Source: Dillenia suffruticosa (taxonomy: Eukaryota; Streptophyta; Magnoliopsida; Dilleniales; Dilleniaceae). From it: a stretch of 64,000 nt of DNA. The translations under genes were made by a program, and so were the position numbers. The stretch is from NCBI GenBank assembly GCA_033439265.1, contig JAVTVX010000012.1, positions 17,866,501-17,930,500 on the forward strand, given 5' to 3'. Of the stretch, positions 1 to 13,300 are shown one piece after another (position 1 is the stretch's first letter; each line of letters starts with the position of its first letter). The notes beneath the pieces are model-generated. The model saw nothing but the letters and a program-made list of their open reading frames with translations. It did no database searches and was not told the DNA's origin.

Positions 1-580
1 TGCTTCCGCTGCATGAGAATCCTAATTAAATCCAACACAATTGAATCAACTAGATGTCTCATGCATTTTTGCTTGGCAACCTCAATGAGGAAGTTTATAT
101 GTTTCAAGCCTTGTGGATTTGTCGAGGTTATTCAATTGGATTACTTTTGTAAGTTGCCCATGTTTTTATATGGCTTAAAACAAGCACTTTGTGCTTGGTT
201 TCAGCAACTTAGCTCCTATATTAAGACAACTAGCTTGCATGGTTCACATGCAAACTCATCATTGTTTATTGCTAAATTTGGTAAGCATGTTATGTATATG
301 TTAATCTATGTCAATCATCTTATAATTTCCAGTCATATCCAACCTTGGCGCTTAATTTTGTTGCAAAGCTAGGGCTTGAATTTCAATTTCGTGATATTGG
401 GGTCTTACATTATTTTCTTGGTATTGAAGTTGTTTCATCTCCTACAGGTTTTTTTTATCAATCTAAGAAAATGCATATGTCAGATATTCTTATACAGACA
501 AAGATGGATATTTCAACGGGTATCAACAACCCAATAGTTGTTGAATGTAAACTGTTCATGGCATCACGTGATCCTATATG
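1..580 (+). mobile_element. Ty1/copia reverse transcriptase fragment
   Basis: Fossil of a Ty1/copia retrotransposon, cut by the left window edge. The translation resembles the copia reverse transcriptase from the LYGLKQA-type motif (residues LYGLKQALCAWFQ near 170-210) to the FRDIGVLHYFLGIEV block near 385-430. No LTR is seen on its right side. It is broken, with at least two reading interruptions. It is on the opposite strand from the next copia element, so the two are separate insertions. Confidence 0.85.
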
Positions 581-822
581 ACTAATCCTCAATTTGTACC
601 ATTGTTTGAGCATTGCAATATGTGACTCTTACTCGCCATTGAATGGATGATGGCCCACATAGGCACTCAATTCACATATTTATAGTCATTAAGAAGAGAA
701 TTAAAAAAATACAACAAATAAAAAATTCATCACATTGCCCATGACTTTCTGGTCCAAGAATATGCTCTTTAACTTATCACTCTTGGACTCTTCCCCCTTA
801 TTGACTCTTAGAAATTAAAAAA
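581..822. other. Unassigned spacer between two copia relics
   Basis: No gene or element signature is seen. It may be part of an LTR of a flanking copia family, but no boundary or target duplication supports that. Confidence 0.4.
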
Positions 823-1344
823 TGTTAAGAAACAACCAGAATAAGACCCCAAAAATCGTTAAAGTGACTCTAAATAACAAACGCTAACACAAAATGATGA
901 TGATGATGATGATCGTAATAATAGTAGAGAGATACCTGATTTACGTGATTCGATCAAATTACCTATATCCACGGGCAAAGGAGGAGCCAAATTTCAACTA
1001 TGAAGAAGAGAGTAAAAAGTTTTAGAAAAATGTTTCTAAACTCACAAGCACTTATACAAAAATATTAGAGAATTCAAAATAATACAAGAGTCTTAATTAC
1101 CCGTAAGTCTTAATAGCCCACTATCTCTCTTGGTTTGGTCGTTCACAAACCAAAACAAAAATCTCTATTTATAACTTTCATGTGAGGTCCAACTTTTCTA
1201 CTTATCCGATGTGGGATAAGTGTAAGGCTCTATTTATAGGCTCTAAATTAATTATAGGCTCTAAATTAAACCCAACTCTTCAAAACATCTTATGTGGGAC
1301 AAGTGCAAGTTACAAATCTATAACTTGACTTGCACTTATACACA
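823..1344 (-). repeat. 3' LTR of copia element 1
   Basis: It shares a long run of similarity with 5700-6095: the ACACAAAATGAT region, the TTTACGTGATTC block, the AATAATACAAGAG block and the TGTGG(G/A)A-CAAGTGCA block. On the + strand it starts with TG at 823. The right border is set by a purine-tract-like complement (CTCCACCTTCTCC) just beyond it and is good to about 35 bases. Confidence 0.75.
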
Positions 1345-4300
1345 AATAGCTCCACCTTCTCCAGAAATGCCCTAATAGGCCAAATCACCAACAATGAACA
1401 ACAAGTCTAAGCACTGCTTGAACTTGTAAACTGGAAGAGGTTTGATAAACATATAAATAGAATTGTCTTTGGTATTGATCTTCTCAACAAGAACTTTACC
1501 CTAACAATTGTATCTCCAATGAAGTGAAACTTCATATCAATATGTTTCGTCCTCTCATAATACATCTAATCTTTAGTCAAGTGAATCACACTTTGACTAT
1601 CATGGTGAATGGTAGTCTTACCTTGATATAGGTTAAGTTCACCAAACAAACATCTCAGCCACAAAGCATCTTTGATTGTCTAGGTTACCGCCATATATTC
1701 TGCTTCTATAGTAGTCAATGTCATAATAGATTATAAGATAGCCTTCTGACTACCTACACAACCCCCAATGCAAAATACATAGCCTATAAGTGATTTTCTC
1801 CTATCAAGATCTCCAACGAAATTGGAGTCCATAAAACCAACCGAAATGTTACTATTTTTCCTAAATTCCAAACAAGTGCTTGAAGTATCCCATAGGTATA
1901 TGAGAATCCATTGTGTGCTTTTCCAGTACAAGCCATATATCAGCTAACAACACTAACTATTTGTGTGATATCTAGGTATGTATAAACCACTGCATACATG
2001 ATACTACCAACTACACTGAAATATAGAATCCATGTCATATACTCTTCTTGTTCAAGTGACTATGGTGAGTATGTAGGAGTCTGATATAACTCGCAAGAGG
2101 AGTACTCATGGGTTTAGCATCTTTCATGGCAAACCTTTTCAAGACTTTTTTAAGGTAGAGTCATGAACACTTTTCTAGCTCCTCGGTCTATCTTTATCTC
2201 CACGCCAAGAATCTTCTTAGCTACTTCTAAATGTTTCATTTTAAATTCATTATTTAACAACACCTTCAAAGGGTGAATTTTTGATCAATTTTTAACCAAA
2301 TGAGCATTTATTAACATAAAGCAGCAAATAGATAAATAAACTATTATCTAACTTCTGAAAGTAGACACAACTATCATACATATTCCTAGAGTAACCATAA
2401 CCCATAAAGGAATCAATTCTCTTATACCACTATCTTGGAAACTGTTTCACTCCATACAAGAATATTTTTAATAAACAAATATGGTCTTCTTTTCCTTCAA
2501 TTTCAAGTTCCTAAGGCTACCTCATATAGATTTGTTCATGAAATTCACCTTGTAGAAAAGCTATCTTAACATCTAGCCATTCCAACTCCAAATTCAACGT
2601 GGCAACTAAAGCAAACAAAAAATAAATCGATCTATGTTTAACAACAGGTGAAAACACATCATTAAAATCAACACCATGAGTAACCATAACATAAAGCAAC
2701 AAATATATTAATAAACTATTATCTAACTTCCAAAAGTGAACACAACTATCATATATACTCCTAAGTAACCATAATTCATCATAAAGGAATCAAACCTCTT
2801 ATGCTATGGTCATGTAAGAATCTTTTTAACAAATATGGTCTTCTTTTCTTTCAATTTCAAATTTCTAAGGTTGCTTCATATAGATTTGTTCATCAAGTTC
2901 ACCATGTAGAAAAGCTATCTTAACATCCAGTTATTCCAACTCCAAATCCAACATGGCAACTAAAGCAAGAAAAAAACAAATAAATCTATACTTAACAACA
3001 GGTAAAAACACATCATTAAAATCAACACCTTATACCTAAGTATAGCCCTTTACAACTAATCGTGTCTTAAATCTTGCATCGACAACCCCAAAAGTACTTC
3101 TTTTTTCCTTAAAGATCCATTTGCATCCAACGATTATGTTACCCAAAGGTAGCTTCATAAAAACCCAAGTACCATTTTTGTGGATAGGCTTAATTTCTTC
3201 ATTTATCACGATCAAACATTTAGCTGAATTATCACAAGAATTGCTTCGTAGTACATTGAAAGTTCACCAAGTCCATTCTATAACTCACAAAACATATGCA
3301 ACCAAGTTTGCAGAATTTATTTATCTCTATGGTGGTCGAATCTCCCTCCTTGGTCTATTTTTGGTTATGGAATACTACTTCTCTTCTAAGTTTTCTTCTT
3401 CATTAAATTCAGGCACATTTACTAAATTTTTCTAAATCGAAGAATCCAACTAAGAAGGAACAAAACTTTGAATTTCTATCTCCATCTATGTCTACGTATT
3501 GATATCTCTATCTATACGAGAAGAACTGCAAGACTCCTATCTAAAAGATAACATATAAAGTTCATCAAATGTAATATCTCTATTAATTACAAATTTTGAA
3601 AAGTTGAGATCAAGATACCATAATCTATACCCTTTTATCCCGGAAGTATACCCAGGAAAAATGCATTTTTTAGTTCAAGACTCCAATTTTCCATCATTCA
3701 CATGCATGTGTGCCAGACACCCAAATACTTTCAAATTAGAGTAATTAGCATGAGTATTAGACCAAACATCATTAGGAATTTTAAATTTAAGAGCAGCAAA
3801 AAGAACACACTTGACAATATAACAAGCTGTAGAGATTGACTTAGCTCAAAAATCCTTTGTCAACCTTGTATTAGATATCATACAACGTGCTCTCTCCAAA
3901 AAACTTCTATTCATATGTTCGTCCACACCATTTTACTGAGGTGTTATTCTAACTATATAGTGTCAATCAATTACTTCATTCTTGCAAAATTTATCAAATT
4001 TACCTTTACAAAATTCCATGCCATTATCTGTTCTAAGCCACTTGATTTATTTATCTCTCTATTTCTCAATCAAAACTTTTCATTGCTTAAAAGTTAGGTA
4101 AATATCATTCTTTTGTTTAACAAAATAAACACAAATTTTTCTTGAAAAATCATTAATGAAAGTAAATGTGTACATGGCACCACCTTTAGATCGAACAAGA
4201 GCTTGTTCCAAAAGATCTGAATAGATACAATACAATCCAAAGCATCATTTGCCCGATGAATTGTTAGAGTAACTAAAACTGACTCTCTTCTGCTTGCCAA

Positions 4301-5684
4301 AAATATAGTGTTCATAGAAATCTAATTCTTTAGTACTTTATCCACAAAGAATGTCTCTTTTACTTAACATGGTTAAGCCTTTCTCGCACATGTGTCCCAA
4401 ACGCATAAGCTATAATTTGATGATGTTAAAATTAGACAAAGATGATACAGAAACTACAACATAACCGTGATAGTAAATCCCTACAACATATACAATCTAC
4501 CATATCTACAATATTTCATCACAATAAGAGCACCTTTACAAACTTTCATAACTCCACCTTCAGCTGCATAACTACACCAAAAAGCCTCAAAATTGCTTAA
4601 AGAGATGAGATTCTTTTTCAGATTAGAAACATGTCTAACATTAGTAAGCCTCTTCACAATATACATTTTAATTCAAACTATACATTTACCCACAACATCA
4701 CATGCAACATTATTGCCCATCAAACTATTTCACCATCAAAAGATTCATAAGTTGAAAACAAATCGCTATTAGGACAGATGTGATAAGAACAATCTGAATC
4801 TAAAATCTACTCATTTTTAGACCTTATCTTGTCATCGTCACAAATAAAATATTTCCATCACTCTCATTACCTGCAACACTAGTCTCGGCAGTTTCAATAT
4901 TTTTCTGTTCAAATTCTCCTTACACTTATTTCTATTTTTCAATTTGAAGCATGCGAACTTAATCTGCCCTTTTATGACAATAATTGCAAATCAAATAGAT
5001 TTAGATTTACTACTGATCTTTTCATATTTGTCCCAAATAAATAAATCATCAGCCTTATTCCTACTAGTTTCCCAGTTACGTCCTTACCAATCTGCTTCTT
5101 TGATTTTCCTTAAAAAAAATTAATTTCGCGATACGAAATGGTTTCTTTTTCATAATCATAGTATCTAAAAACTGCTTAAAGATCAAGCGAAGGGAATATC
5201 ATAGTAAAAGAGTCTGATACTCATCATTAATTTTCATGTCTATATACTCTAAATCCATAATGATAAAATAAAATTTATGAAGAAGCGAGAATATAGATAT
5301 ATCTTCAGTCATACGAAACATATATAGGACTACTTAAAATAATGCCCGTTATTAACAGTTTTCTTCATATACAATGCTTTCAACTTTTCTCACATATTTT
5401 TGGTTGTCGTCTCATAAGTGACCTCCCTTGAAATCTCATTGGAGAGATTTAGTATGATACTCAATCTAGCCTTTTTATCTAGCTTGACAAAATGCTTATC
5501 GTTCATCTTCTTTGACTTTTTTCTCTACTCCTTTTGGTACTATATCGACTCTGCTCTAAATCAAGATGGCCTCCATTTTGATCAACCATATCCTAAAATT
5601 GATGTTACTATCAAATTTCCCAACATTGGTTTTTGTTACTGTCATCCATCATCATTGTCGCAAAGCCACAAAGCTTTTATTAAA

Positions 5685-5697
5685 GTTCTGATACCAA
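5685..5697 (-). other. Primer-binding site of copia element 1
   Basis: The minus strand reads TTGGTATCAGAAC directly inside the LTR end, the usual plant copia match to the 3' end of initiator tRNA-Met. Confidence 0.8.
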
Positions 5698-5699
5698 TT

Positions 5700-6095
5700 T
5701 GTTAGGAAAAGATCTAGGATAAAAACCTAGGAATCATCAAATGGGCTTCAGACAAAAAACACAAAATGATAAAAATAATAATAATAGAGAGACACCAAAT
5801 TTACGTGATTCAATCAAATAACCTACATCCATGGGCAGAGAAGGAACAAAATTTCTATTCTGAATAAAATAGTACAAAAGTCTTAGAAAGGTATTGCTAA
5901 GCCCACAAGCACTAATACAAAAACACAAAAAAATCCAAAATAATACAAGAGGTTTGATAACCCAAAGGTCCTAATAGCCCGTTAGGTCTCTTGGATTCGT
6001 TATTCACAAACCATTACTATAGCCTCTATTTATAGATTTCAAGTGAAATTCTAGTCTTCAAAACATGCGATGTGGAACAAGTGCACGTCACCACA
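5700..6095 (-). repeat. 5' LTR of copia element 1
   Basis: Partner of the 823-1344 repeat. Its inner border is fixed by the adjacent primer-binding site; the outer border is approximate. Confidence 0.75.
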
Positions 6096-6120
6096 TAACA
6101 ATAAAATACATTGATTCCAT

Positions 6121-6650
6121 TACTCCCCCTTAGTGAGCTTTCTTCATAACTCCAATGAATTCTCTGAGATGGCAAAATTTGTCTCTTGTGCTTGCCTTGA
6201 TGTTCCTCTAAATTGCAATACTGAAATTGGATTTTACATTTGTAAATGGTTTCTCATATTTGATTGCAATATGTTTTGTGTGGTTATGACAAATGGGATT
6301 TTTTGTCAATTGCAATAGCAGTCTTGTTCTTCTCCAACATTTTCAAGAATTCTTCTAAACCACAGAACTTGAGGTATTACTTTTATTGCAACCACATATT
6401 ATGCAACAGTCTTCTATTTCGAGCCCATGAGCATACTCTAGATCCAATAGAGAAAACAATTCTAGATGTGCATCACATCAAGACAACATCTCAGGTCACT
6501 ATCACCATAACCTATCAGCCCATTAGCCTTGTAAAAAATTTTACCAAGTGTGTCCTACAAGTACCGAAACACCCTTTTAGTAGCTCCAAAATGAATTTGA
6601 CTAGACGTATGCCTATTTCTTGACAATAAACTTGTAGCAAACATTATACC
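6121..6650 (-). mobile_element. 3' end of a second minus-strand copia family
   Basis: The minus strand encodes fragments resembling the copia RNase H domain, from an HFGATKRVFRYL-like block near 6590 to the KFCHLREFIGV-like C-terminal tail near 6150. A purine tract (complement of CTCCCCCTTA) follows at 6121-6131, as expected just before a 3' LTR. The motifs differ from those of element 1, so it is a different family. It is broken, with several interruptions. Confidence 0.7.
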
Positions 6651-8040
6651 GACTCTCGCAACAATTAAAGATATAAGACTACTAATTAAAGTTCTGTACG
6701 TTGTTGCTTGAGATTTTTTTTTGCACCATATTCTTTCTACAATTTCCTATTAGCTACAAAGAATGTAGTCACAGATTTGCATCCAAACATCCAAAACAAA
6801 ACATTTTCAGGATATTTTCTAAATATTTTCTTTGAGAAATGAAGAACTGAGATTGAGATTGAAATATTCTTTAATTTCCAAAATATTTTTGGAATTATTA
6901 ATCAATTGAAGAAGACGAAGCAAAAGAAAAGAAGATGAAGGGGAAGGGGAAGGGGAAGAAGAAATAGAAGGTGATGATGATAATGACGATGAAGTGTATA
7001 TTGTTTTCAAAATCGATGATGAATTTTATTGAGATAATGAAAATCTAGCTTATCAAATGGATGAGGTTGATTTTGAAGATTCAATTGATACTCAAGTGGA
7101 TTTGATACAAAAATATGAGTTTGAAATTAAGGGAATTGGGAGTCTCAAAATATTTGCTGCGGAAACACGTAAGTTTTGGAATTAAAGCAAAGCAATATGA
7201 AAAGATCAGGAGTTTGGAAAATGGTACCAGGAGTAACATCAAAGTTGTTGAAGCCGTTGATCCTATAAAAAGCCAAAAATATGTCCTTATAAGCTTTATT
7301 TATGACAAGGGGTAGATTAATGTATTGGGGTTTTGAATTTTTGTGTCTCAGAGTTTTATAATGAAGGAAGTTGACCAGGAAAGCAAGGCACTGGATCATT
7401 GTTGATCAGTTCAAGTCTTGTGTGTGTTTGGTTCTGTTTGTAGGAATTTGGTGGGACAAAAGGAAGAAGCTTAGTCACTTTGGCTTGGGTGTGACATTGC
7501 ATAAGCAATCATATTCCACTTTTGAGTCAGATTTGAGGTCTATGTTCTCTCCAGATCGACACAAACATGAGACCCTAAATCCAATATTCATTAACAAGAT
7601 CAACATAGCAATTACGGGCATATTCATGATTTATAGGAAGGTAGGGCATGGAAAAGGATGTAGATCGATTTAGATTAATTGTCATTTTGGAGTTGTGGTG
7701 TCACGACATAGACTGGCACAAGAATTTTATTTTTAATTGTTATTTCTTTCTATATTTTAGCTCTCTTTATTATTTGTGACATATTTTGGTTTGGAGTTTT
7801 TAAAGCTATATATATTCTTTTATGAATTTGTATTATTTCGATTTTTGATTAATAATAAAATACATTTTATTTCAACTTTAGTGGATTCCTTTTCTAAGTA
7901 TTAGGCTTCGCACTAAACAAATCCCACCACTTTTCCTATTGTCTTAAATTATCAAGGAAAAAATCCTACTATGTGCCAGACCATGGGCAAGGCCAAGGGT
8001 TACTAAGGATCTACTCCCCCCTCCCTCTCCCTCTAAATTT
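6651..8040 (+). other. Unassigned gene-like relic with acidic stretch
   Basis: I cannot name this region. A + strand frame from about 6900 to 7190 encodes an acidic run (EGEGEEEIEGDDDNDD) followed by a segment with QVDLIQKYEFEIKGIGSLK, with one stop inside. About 7320-7680 has moderate codon-like composition. After 7690 it becomes T-rich, like a plant 3' untranslated region. It could be a processed pseudogene or part of a retroelement, and no domain was recognised. It lies downstream of PPT1 exon 3 in gene order, therefore inside the next PPT1 intron if that gene continues leftwards. Confidence 0.3.
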
Positions 8041-8392
8041 TAAGAAAAGAAGTTTAATTTGTACACCCATTAACGGTATTTCAACAAATACTAAAAAATA
8101 TTTCAAAAGTATGGGTTAAAGTTTTAAAAAAGACATTTATTCCTTTAAAATTATAGTTTTCTCCTTTTTCCTATATCAAATGCTCGATTCACTTTTCAAC
8201 ATGAGCAAACTAAGTTGTATTCAGTCGGCTCAAGGAAGGAAGTACTAGAATAAATCCAAGAACCTCGTATTATAAAGAAAAGCACCGAGATAAAAGACAA
8301 CATAAAAATAAATAAATAAAAATATATATATGCTTTGTATGAAGTGCAGAAAAGTATTTAGAGAAAAAGATAATACCGGTATGACTACTAAC

Positions 8393-8514
8393 CCATAGCT
8401 ATTGAGTTGAAGTAGAAAGCCAAGAACTACAAGCGATTGCAACCCAAGAAACCAATATCCCTGTGATGGGGTCAATACACCACTCGCAATTGGTCTAGAC
8501 TTTGTACGCTCCAC
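8393..8514 (-). CDS. PPT1: PPT1 exon 3
   Basis: 122-base exon with acceptor CGCAG and donor ATGG/GTTAGT. It begins VERTKSRPIASG and runs through a hydrophobic helix (LGLQSLVVLGFLLQL) to NSYG, continuing the exon 2 frame exactly. The separation of 15,058 bases from exon 2 is explained by mobile elements in the intron. Confidence 0.88.
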
Positions 8515-10338
8515 CTGCGTTTAGGTTACAAAATGCATTTTGATGTGAGAAAATGTTATTTTATATTATATATTTCTATCAAATCATGAAACTAAAAAGA
8601 AAAGTTTTACTAGAAAGTATTCTATCTGACAATTAATTTTTGATGTCACACTTATAAATTACTGGGGTCCTAATATCACCGTGACAACAAAATTTTGACC
8701 ACTATTTTGAAAGATGCCATAGGGGGCAAGAGGCAAGCCCTCCAGATTTTTAAAAAAAAAATATTGGGGACTTATATTATATACAAAGTGTGTATCTAAT
8801 AGAATATATTTCTAATATTTTTCTCCTCTTATATTTTTAATTAAACTTGTAAATTTCTCTCATTCTTTCATTCTATATCTCTCTCAGCTGATACAACCCC
8901 TATACATCTTATTAAGCCAAGGAGACGAGCCATGCAAGAGAAATAGATTGCTCGACAGAAGAGGAAGACCACCTAGAAGGAGCACCAAGAAAGCAAAAGC
9001 AGAGGGAGAAGGCAGCAACAATGTAACAAAAATCTCCTTCAAGGAGATGCTGATGGGGCAGCACAGAGGAGGTCCAAGTTAGGAGTGCTTAGACAATCCA
9101 GACACTGATGACGAGGACTTTCTAGAGGAAGAAGGAGATGAGTTGCCATCAAACATGTGTGACATCCCTGAAATCAAGGTTTTAAACGAGATGTTGAGGG
9201 ACCTATGGAAGCCTTGGAAGCAAACCTTGATTGTTAAATTACTAGGCAAAGACATAGGTTATCAGTTAATGTTAACCAAAGTTATGTAGTGTAGAAACCA
9301 AATGGAAGCTTAGCTCTCCTTGATCTAAGGAACAGATACTTTCTAGCTAAAATCTCAAATAGACAGGACTATGTACAGATTCTAATGGATGGCCCATGGC
9401 TTATTCACAACCGCTATCTCAATGTGAGAAAGTGGAAGCCATGGTTCACTCCAAAAGGAGAGAAGATTAGGACCACGCAGTCTGGATTAGACTCCCCCAT
9501 CTCCCAATCGAGTTCTATAATAGAACATTCTGATCGAGATAGCTAAGGCTGTAGGCAAACCTATCAAGGCTAACACAAACACGGCAAACACGTTAAGAGG
9601 GAGATTTGCCAGGGTTTGCATTGAAATCAACCTAGAAATGGCCTTGGTTCCCTGGGTTAAAATCAGAAACAGTGTGCAAAGAATCGAATACGAAGGCCTC
9701 CGTACCATTTGCTTTGGATGTGGAAAAATAGGTCATAAGTCAAAGAATTGCAAAGAACAACTAACATGGGGGAGAAAGCCATCAAAGGCAGGTACTAAAA
9801 GGACTATGGAAACCTTAGGGAAAGAAGGTCTCTCCATGACGGAGACCATGGCTGTAACACCGACACCTCGGTGTACTCACCATTGTACTTCTCGTCATTT
9901 TATATATGATATTACTCATGTTTTTATATAGAAAATCCTCAAGAAAATTTTGTCGCTAAAGCCACTCCCCCAACCCAAATCGCAAGAAATTAAAAAATTT
10001 TCAAAATGACCACCAATGATCCAATAATAATGAGGATGACTATAGAGTGCATAGGAATCTCAAATTTTGGTAGATTTCGCTTCATAGAGCTAAACCGAAA
10101 ATTTTCTAAAAATTTACCGGTAAGACCCTAACCGGGCCGGACGTGTCTCGGAAAGGCTAATCGACCACATTTTGATGTGGGATGAATTAAATTGGGGCTA
10201 ATATGAGATTTTGGACTTAATGTGAAATTTTATAATTTCGGGGTCAAAATATAATTTTTATAAGTCAAGGGACTCATTTGCAATTAACCAAAAAATAAAT
10301 AAATAAAAGTATTTGGCAAGTGACCCTTCCCCAAAACC

Positions 10339-10374
<36 letters not shown>

Positions 10375-13300
10375 AATTTCAAGAGTAATCCAAGGGTGGA
10401 AATTGATTTGAAATTAGATGAATTAATAGGAGCCCTTGGATTGAGTTAGTGGGAGACAAAGATCACTATTCATGGAGTGTAAGAATCAATTTTCTTGGGA
10501 ACAAACCAATGGTGAGGATTTGTCTTGGAGTTGGATAAAAATTGAGGACCTTTGGATCATGGTGGTTGGAAGACAAGCATTTAATGAAGACATGTGCTTG
10601 CAGTGTGAAAAAAAATGGGTGTTTGTGTGAGGGAGAAGAGAGAGGACATGGGAGAGAGAAAGGGGTGAGCATTTGTTGTGACAAAATAATCCTAGGGTTA
10701 GAAATTTATTTCACAGAAGTTGGATAGATAGGATTGCATGAGGAAATGAAATAAAAACCAACACTTAAGCATTCTTATTCTTCCAAAACCATGAGCTCAT
10801 AAGCCAAAGAAGCAACTCCATTCTTCCTCTCATGGCAGTGAGCTTCAAGTAGGAGATCCAAATTTTTTTTTACAACAACACCCAAATATTTTTACATAAA
10901 TCAACTCCTCTCATGTCCAATTATAACATATCCAAAAATTGGAGCAAAAGGAGAAGTGTTGCAAAGTGAAATCCAATGGTGACTTTAAGCTATATTCTTG
11001 AAGGAAATGTATAATTTCTTCAAACTATTCTTTGAAATTTTTGTGTACATTCATTCCCCTTAAACCCTAGTATGACATATCTAATTTTGGAGCCAAAAGG
11101 AGACACCTAACTTAGTGAACTTAGGTTAGCCGAAAGTGAGAATGAGAGAAGGAAACTCCATTATGCCCTGTTTTCGACAGAGACTTCCCTTAGGAATTGA
11201 GATACCTTCCCAACGGAATCTGATCAAATGTTAAACACAAAGGTAGTAGCTCTATGTCTTATCTTTCCAACGAAATAAGAATCATCTAAATTCGATTTCC
11301 GTATCAAAAGTTATGGTAGTTTTCCCAAAACTATGTAGAGTGTTCCCCTGTTTTCGGCCATATATTAGCAGAACTTTCAATGACCAATTTTGATCCTCTT
11401 CTAGACATAATTAAGAGAAACTCCAAATACAAAATATTCAACATATTCAAATTTCGCCTAAAACAGAGTAGTGTGCTGAAAGTTATAGCACTTTCACTGA
11501 GGCAGGACAGAACTGGAGTTTGGAACAAAATTGTGACAAAGTTTGGATTTTCTGAACTTTTGTGTTTAGAATCAGAGGAAATACTCTAAATAAAAGTTAT
11601 ATTACTGTCTCGTATCTTTCATATGGGACTAGAAGCAATCAATTTGGAGTTATATGTTAGGAGATATGAGGAAAATACCGAAACTATGCAAATTGAGCTA
11701 TAAAAATCCAAACTAGACCAGCGATAAATTTTTATAAATTCATACAGTGAGAATTGGAAGATACGTTAAACATAAAAAATGTAGATAAATGTCTTAGCTT
11801 TAAGTAGCAATTGGAATCACTTAATTCCGAATTATATATAAAACGTTATGGCATTTTTCCCAAGACTGCGCAACTACAAAAACTTTGAGTTTGAAAATTT
11901 ATGAATATTTGAACTTGAACCACTAAGACAAAATCTTAGTATTGGGCCCAAGTCTAATTTGAACTTTATAGTCCAACAACCCAAGGCCCAAAATGAGAGA
12001 TGTGACTCAAAATCTATAACTAATCAAAATTGTGAAAGTTTTGCAAGGAAATAAAGAATTTACACATATGTATATTGTTGTTTCAGTTGTAGACTAATTT
12101 CTACACACGAGGGCGACTTGGTTGAGTTTCGAGATTGATTGGGGGAGTGCCATACCCTCTTGTATACTGTGAGTGGGACTGTAGACACTGTATTATTGAT
12201 TAAACAAATCCATATTTTTATAACTTTTCAAATGATATGGTTTATGATGTGTGTGAAAACATTAGATTGATATATTTTTACAAATGTTTTTTTGTGATCA
12301 TTGGAGTGTCTCAATGGTTTGTTTAAATGATATGCATCCGTGAAATTTGTGTTGAAATGACTTTATGCTACTTTTGAGAACTTGACAGGATTTATATACT
12401 TCTATTTACATTGGCACATTGATTGACTTGGTTTTGATAAATTGATATAGGCCAAATTTGCTAACTTCTGATGCGTGGGTCGGATGCCCACTTGTGATAT
12501 GATGATGTGATGATGACCATGCTGGACTTCTGTAGCTACGAAAGGATTTGGCAGTGGCATCCATTGTATCTGGATACTCTTCTGCAGGAGGTATCCCCCA
12601 AACGCCATATGTATAGTTACGGCCGAATGAACCATATAGGGGAGGACGTATGTACGCTACTGTCTAGTTTCAGACAGATTCTATACATGATTGATATTAT
12701 TTGTGCGTGATACTATTGAGGCCCGTGACCAATATTGGGGAAGAGAGCTTGAAATGTTTTATCACTTGCATATAAAAACCCCCAATGCGCCCACATTGGT
12801 CAGGGTAGACTATCGCCAAGGATATTTTATTGGCCAGCTCTACATGATTTTGAAACGTTGGGGGATGCTTGTGTTGATACTATGATGTATGACATATGAT
12901 TCATGATTTGTGAAATTGTCATGGTTGTTTATAATGCCATCGTATTTTAAATTGTATTTTGACACTCCGTGTTCACACATATAATTGATAACATATTGTC
13001 GATCCCCTCAGTTATTGAGTATTTTCCCATAAATACTCACTCTTCATTTTCCATGATTCCAGATATAGATTAGTAGGAAGATGTGTCGAGAGACATTTTG
13101 ACACACTTGATATACTTTTGGAGATATTGGACTTTTGGGTATGGATAACCATTCTTCCGCGATGGACTTGATGATATATTTATTTGAAATCTATAGAATA
13201 ACCATTGTATATTTATTTGGGATGACTGTATTTATGTTATGCAAATATAATTTGAAACTCTCGAGTTGTTGTATATTCATGCATCGTGGCAAAATGTTGC

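Larger units (their letters stand above)
823..6095 (-). mobile_element. Ty1/copia element 1 with two diverged LTRs
   Basis: Fossil copia element read right to left. Parts: 5' LTR (about 5700-6095), primer-binding site, gag/protease zone (about 5600-4480, including an LKKNLISLSN-type pre-integrase block at 4481-4666), integrase zone (about 4400-3100), reverse transcriptase (GVDFNDVFSPVV near 2700-2517), RNase H (about 1930-1380) and 3' LTR (about 823-1344). The copia order gag-protease-integrase-RT-RNase H is kept. It is badly broken, with many interruptions. The LTRs are clearly related but diverged and of unequal length, so this is probably one of the older insertions here. No target duplication is clear. 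Confidence 0.85.

Noticed and set aside
1-8392. Search for PPT1 exon 4 and later exons
   Set aside because: No minus-strand frame here resembles the next UbiA segments (the membrane helices or the second aspartate motif), so they are assumed to lie outside the window.
12402-12885. Several open frames inside the solo LTR
   Set aside because: They lie within an LTR defined by matching target duplications; no domains, frames overlap on both strands.
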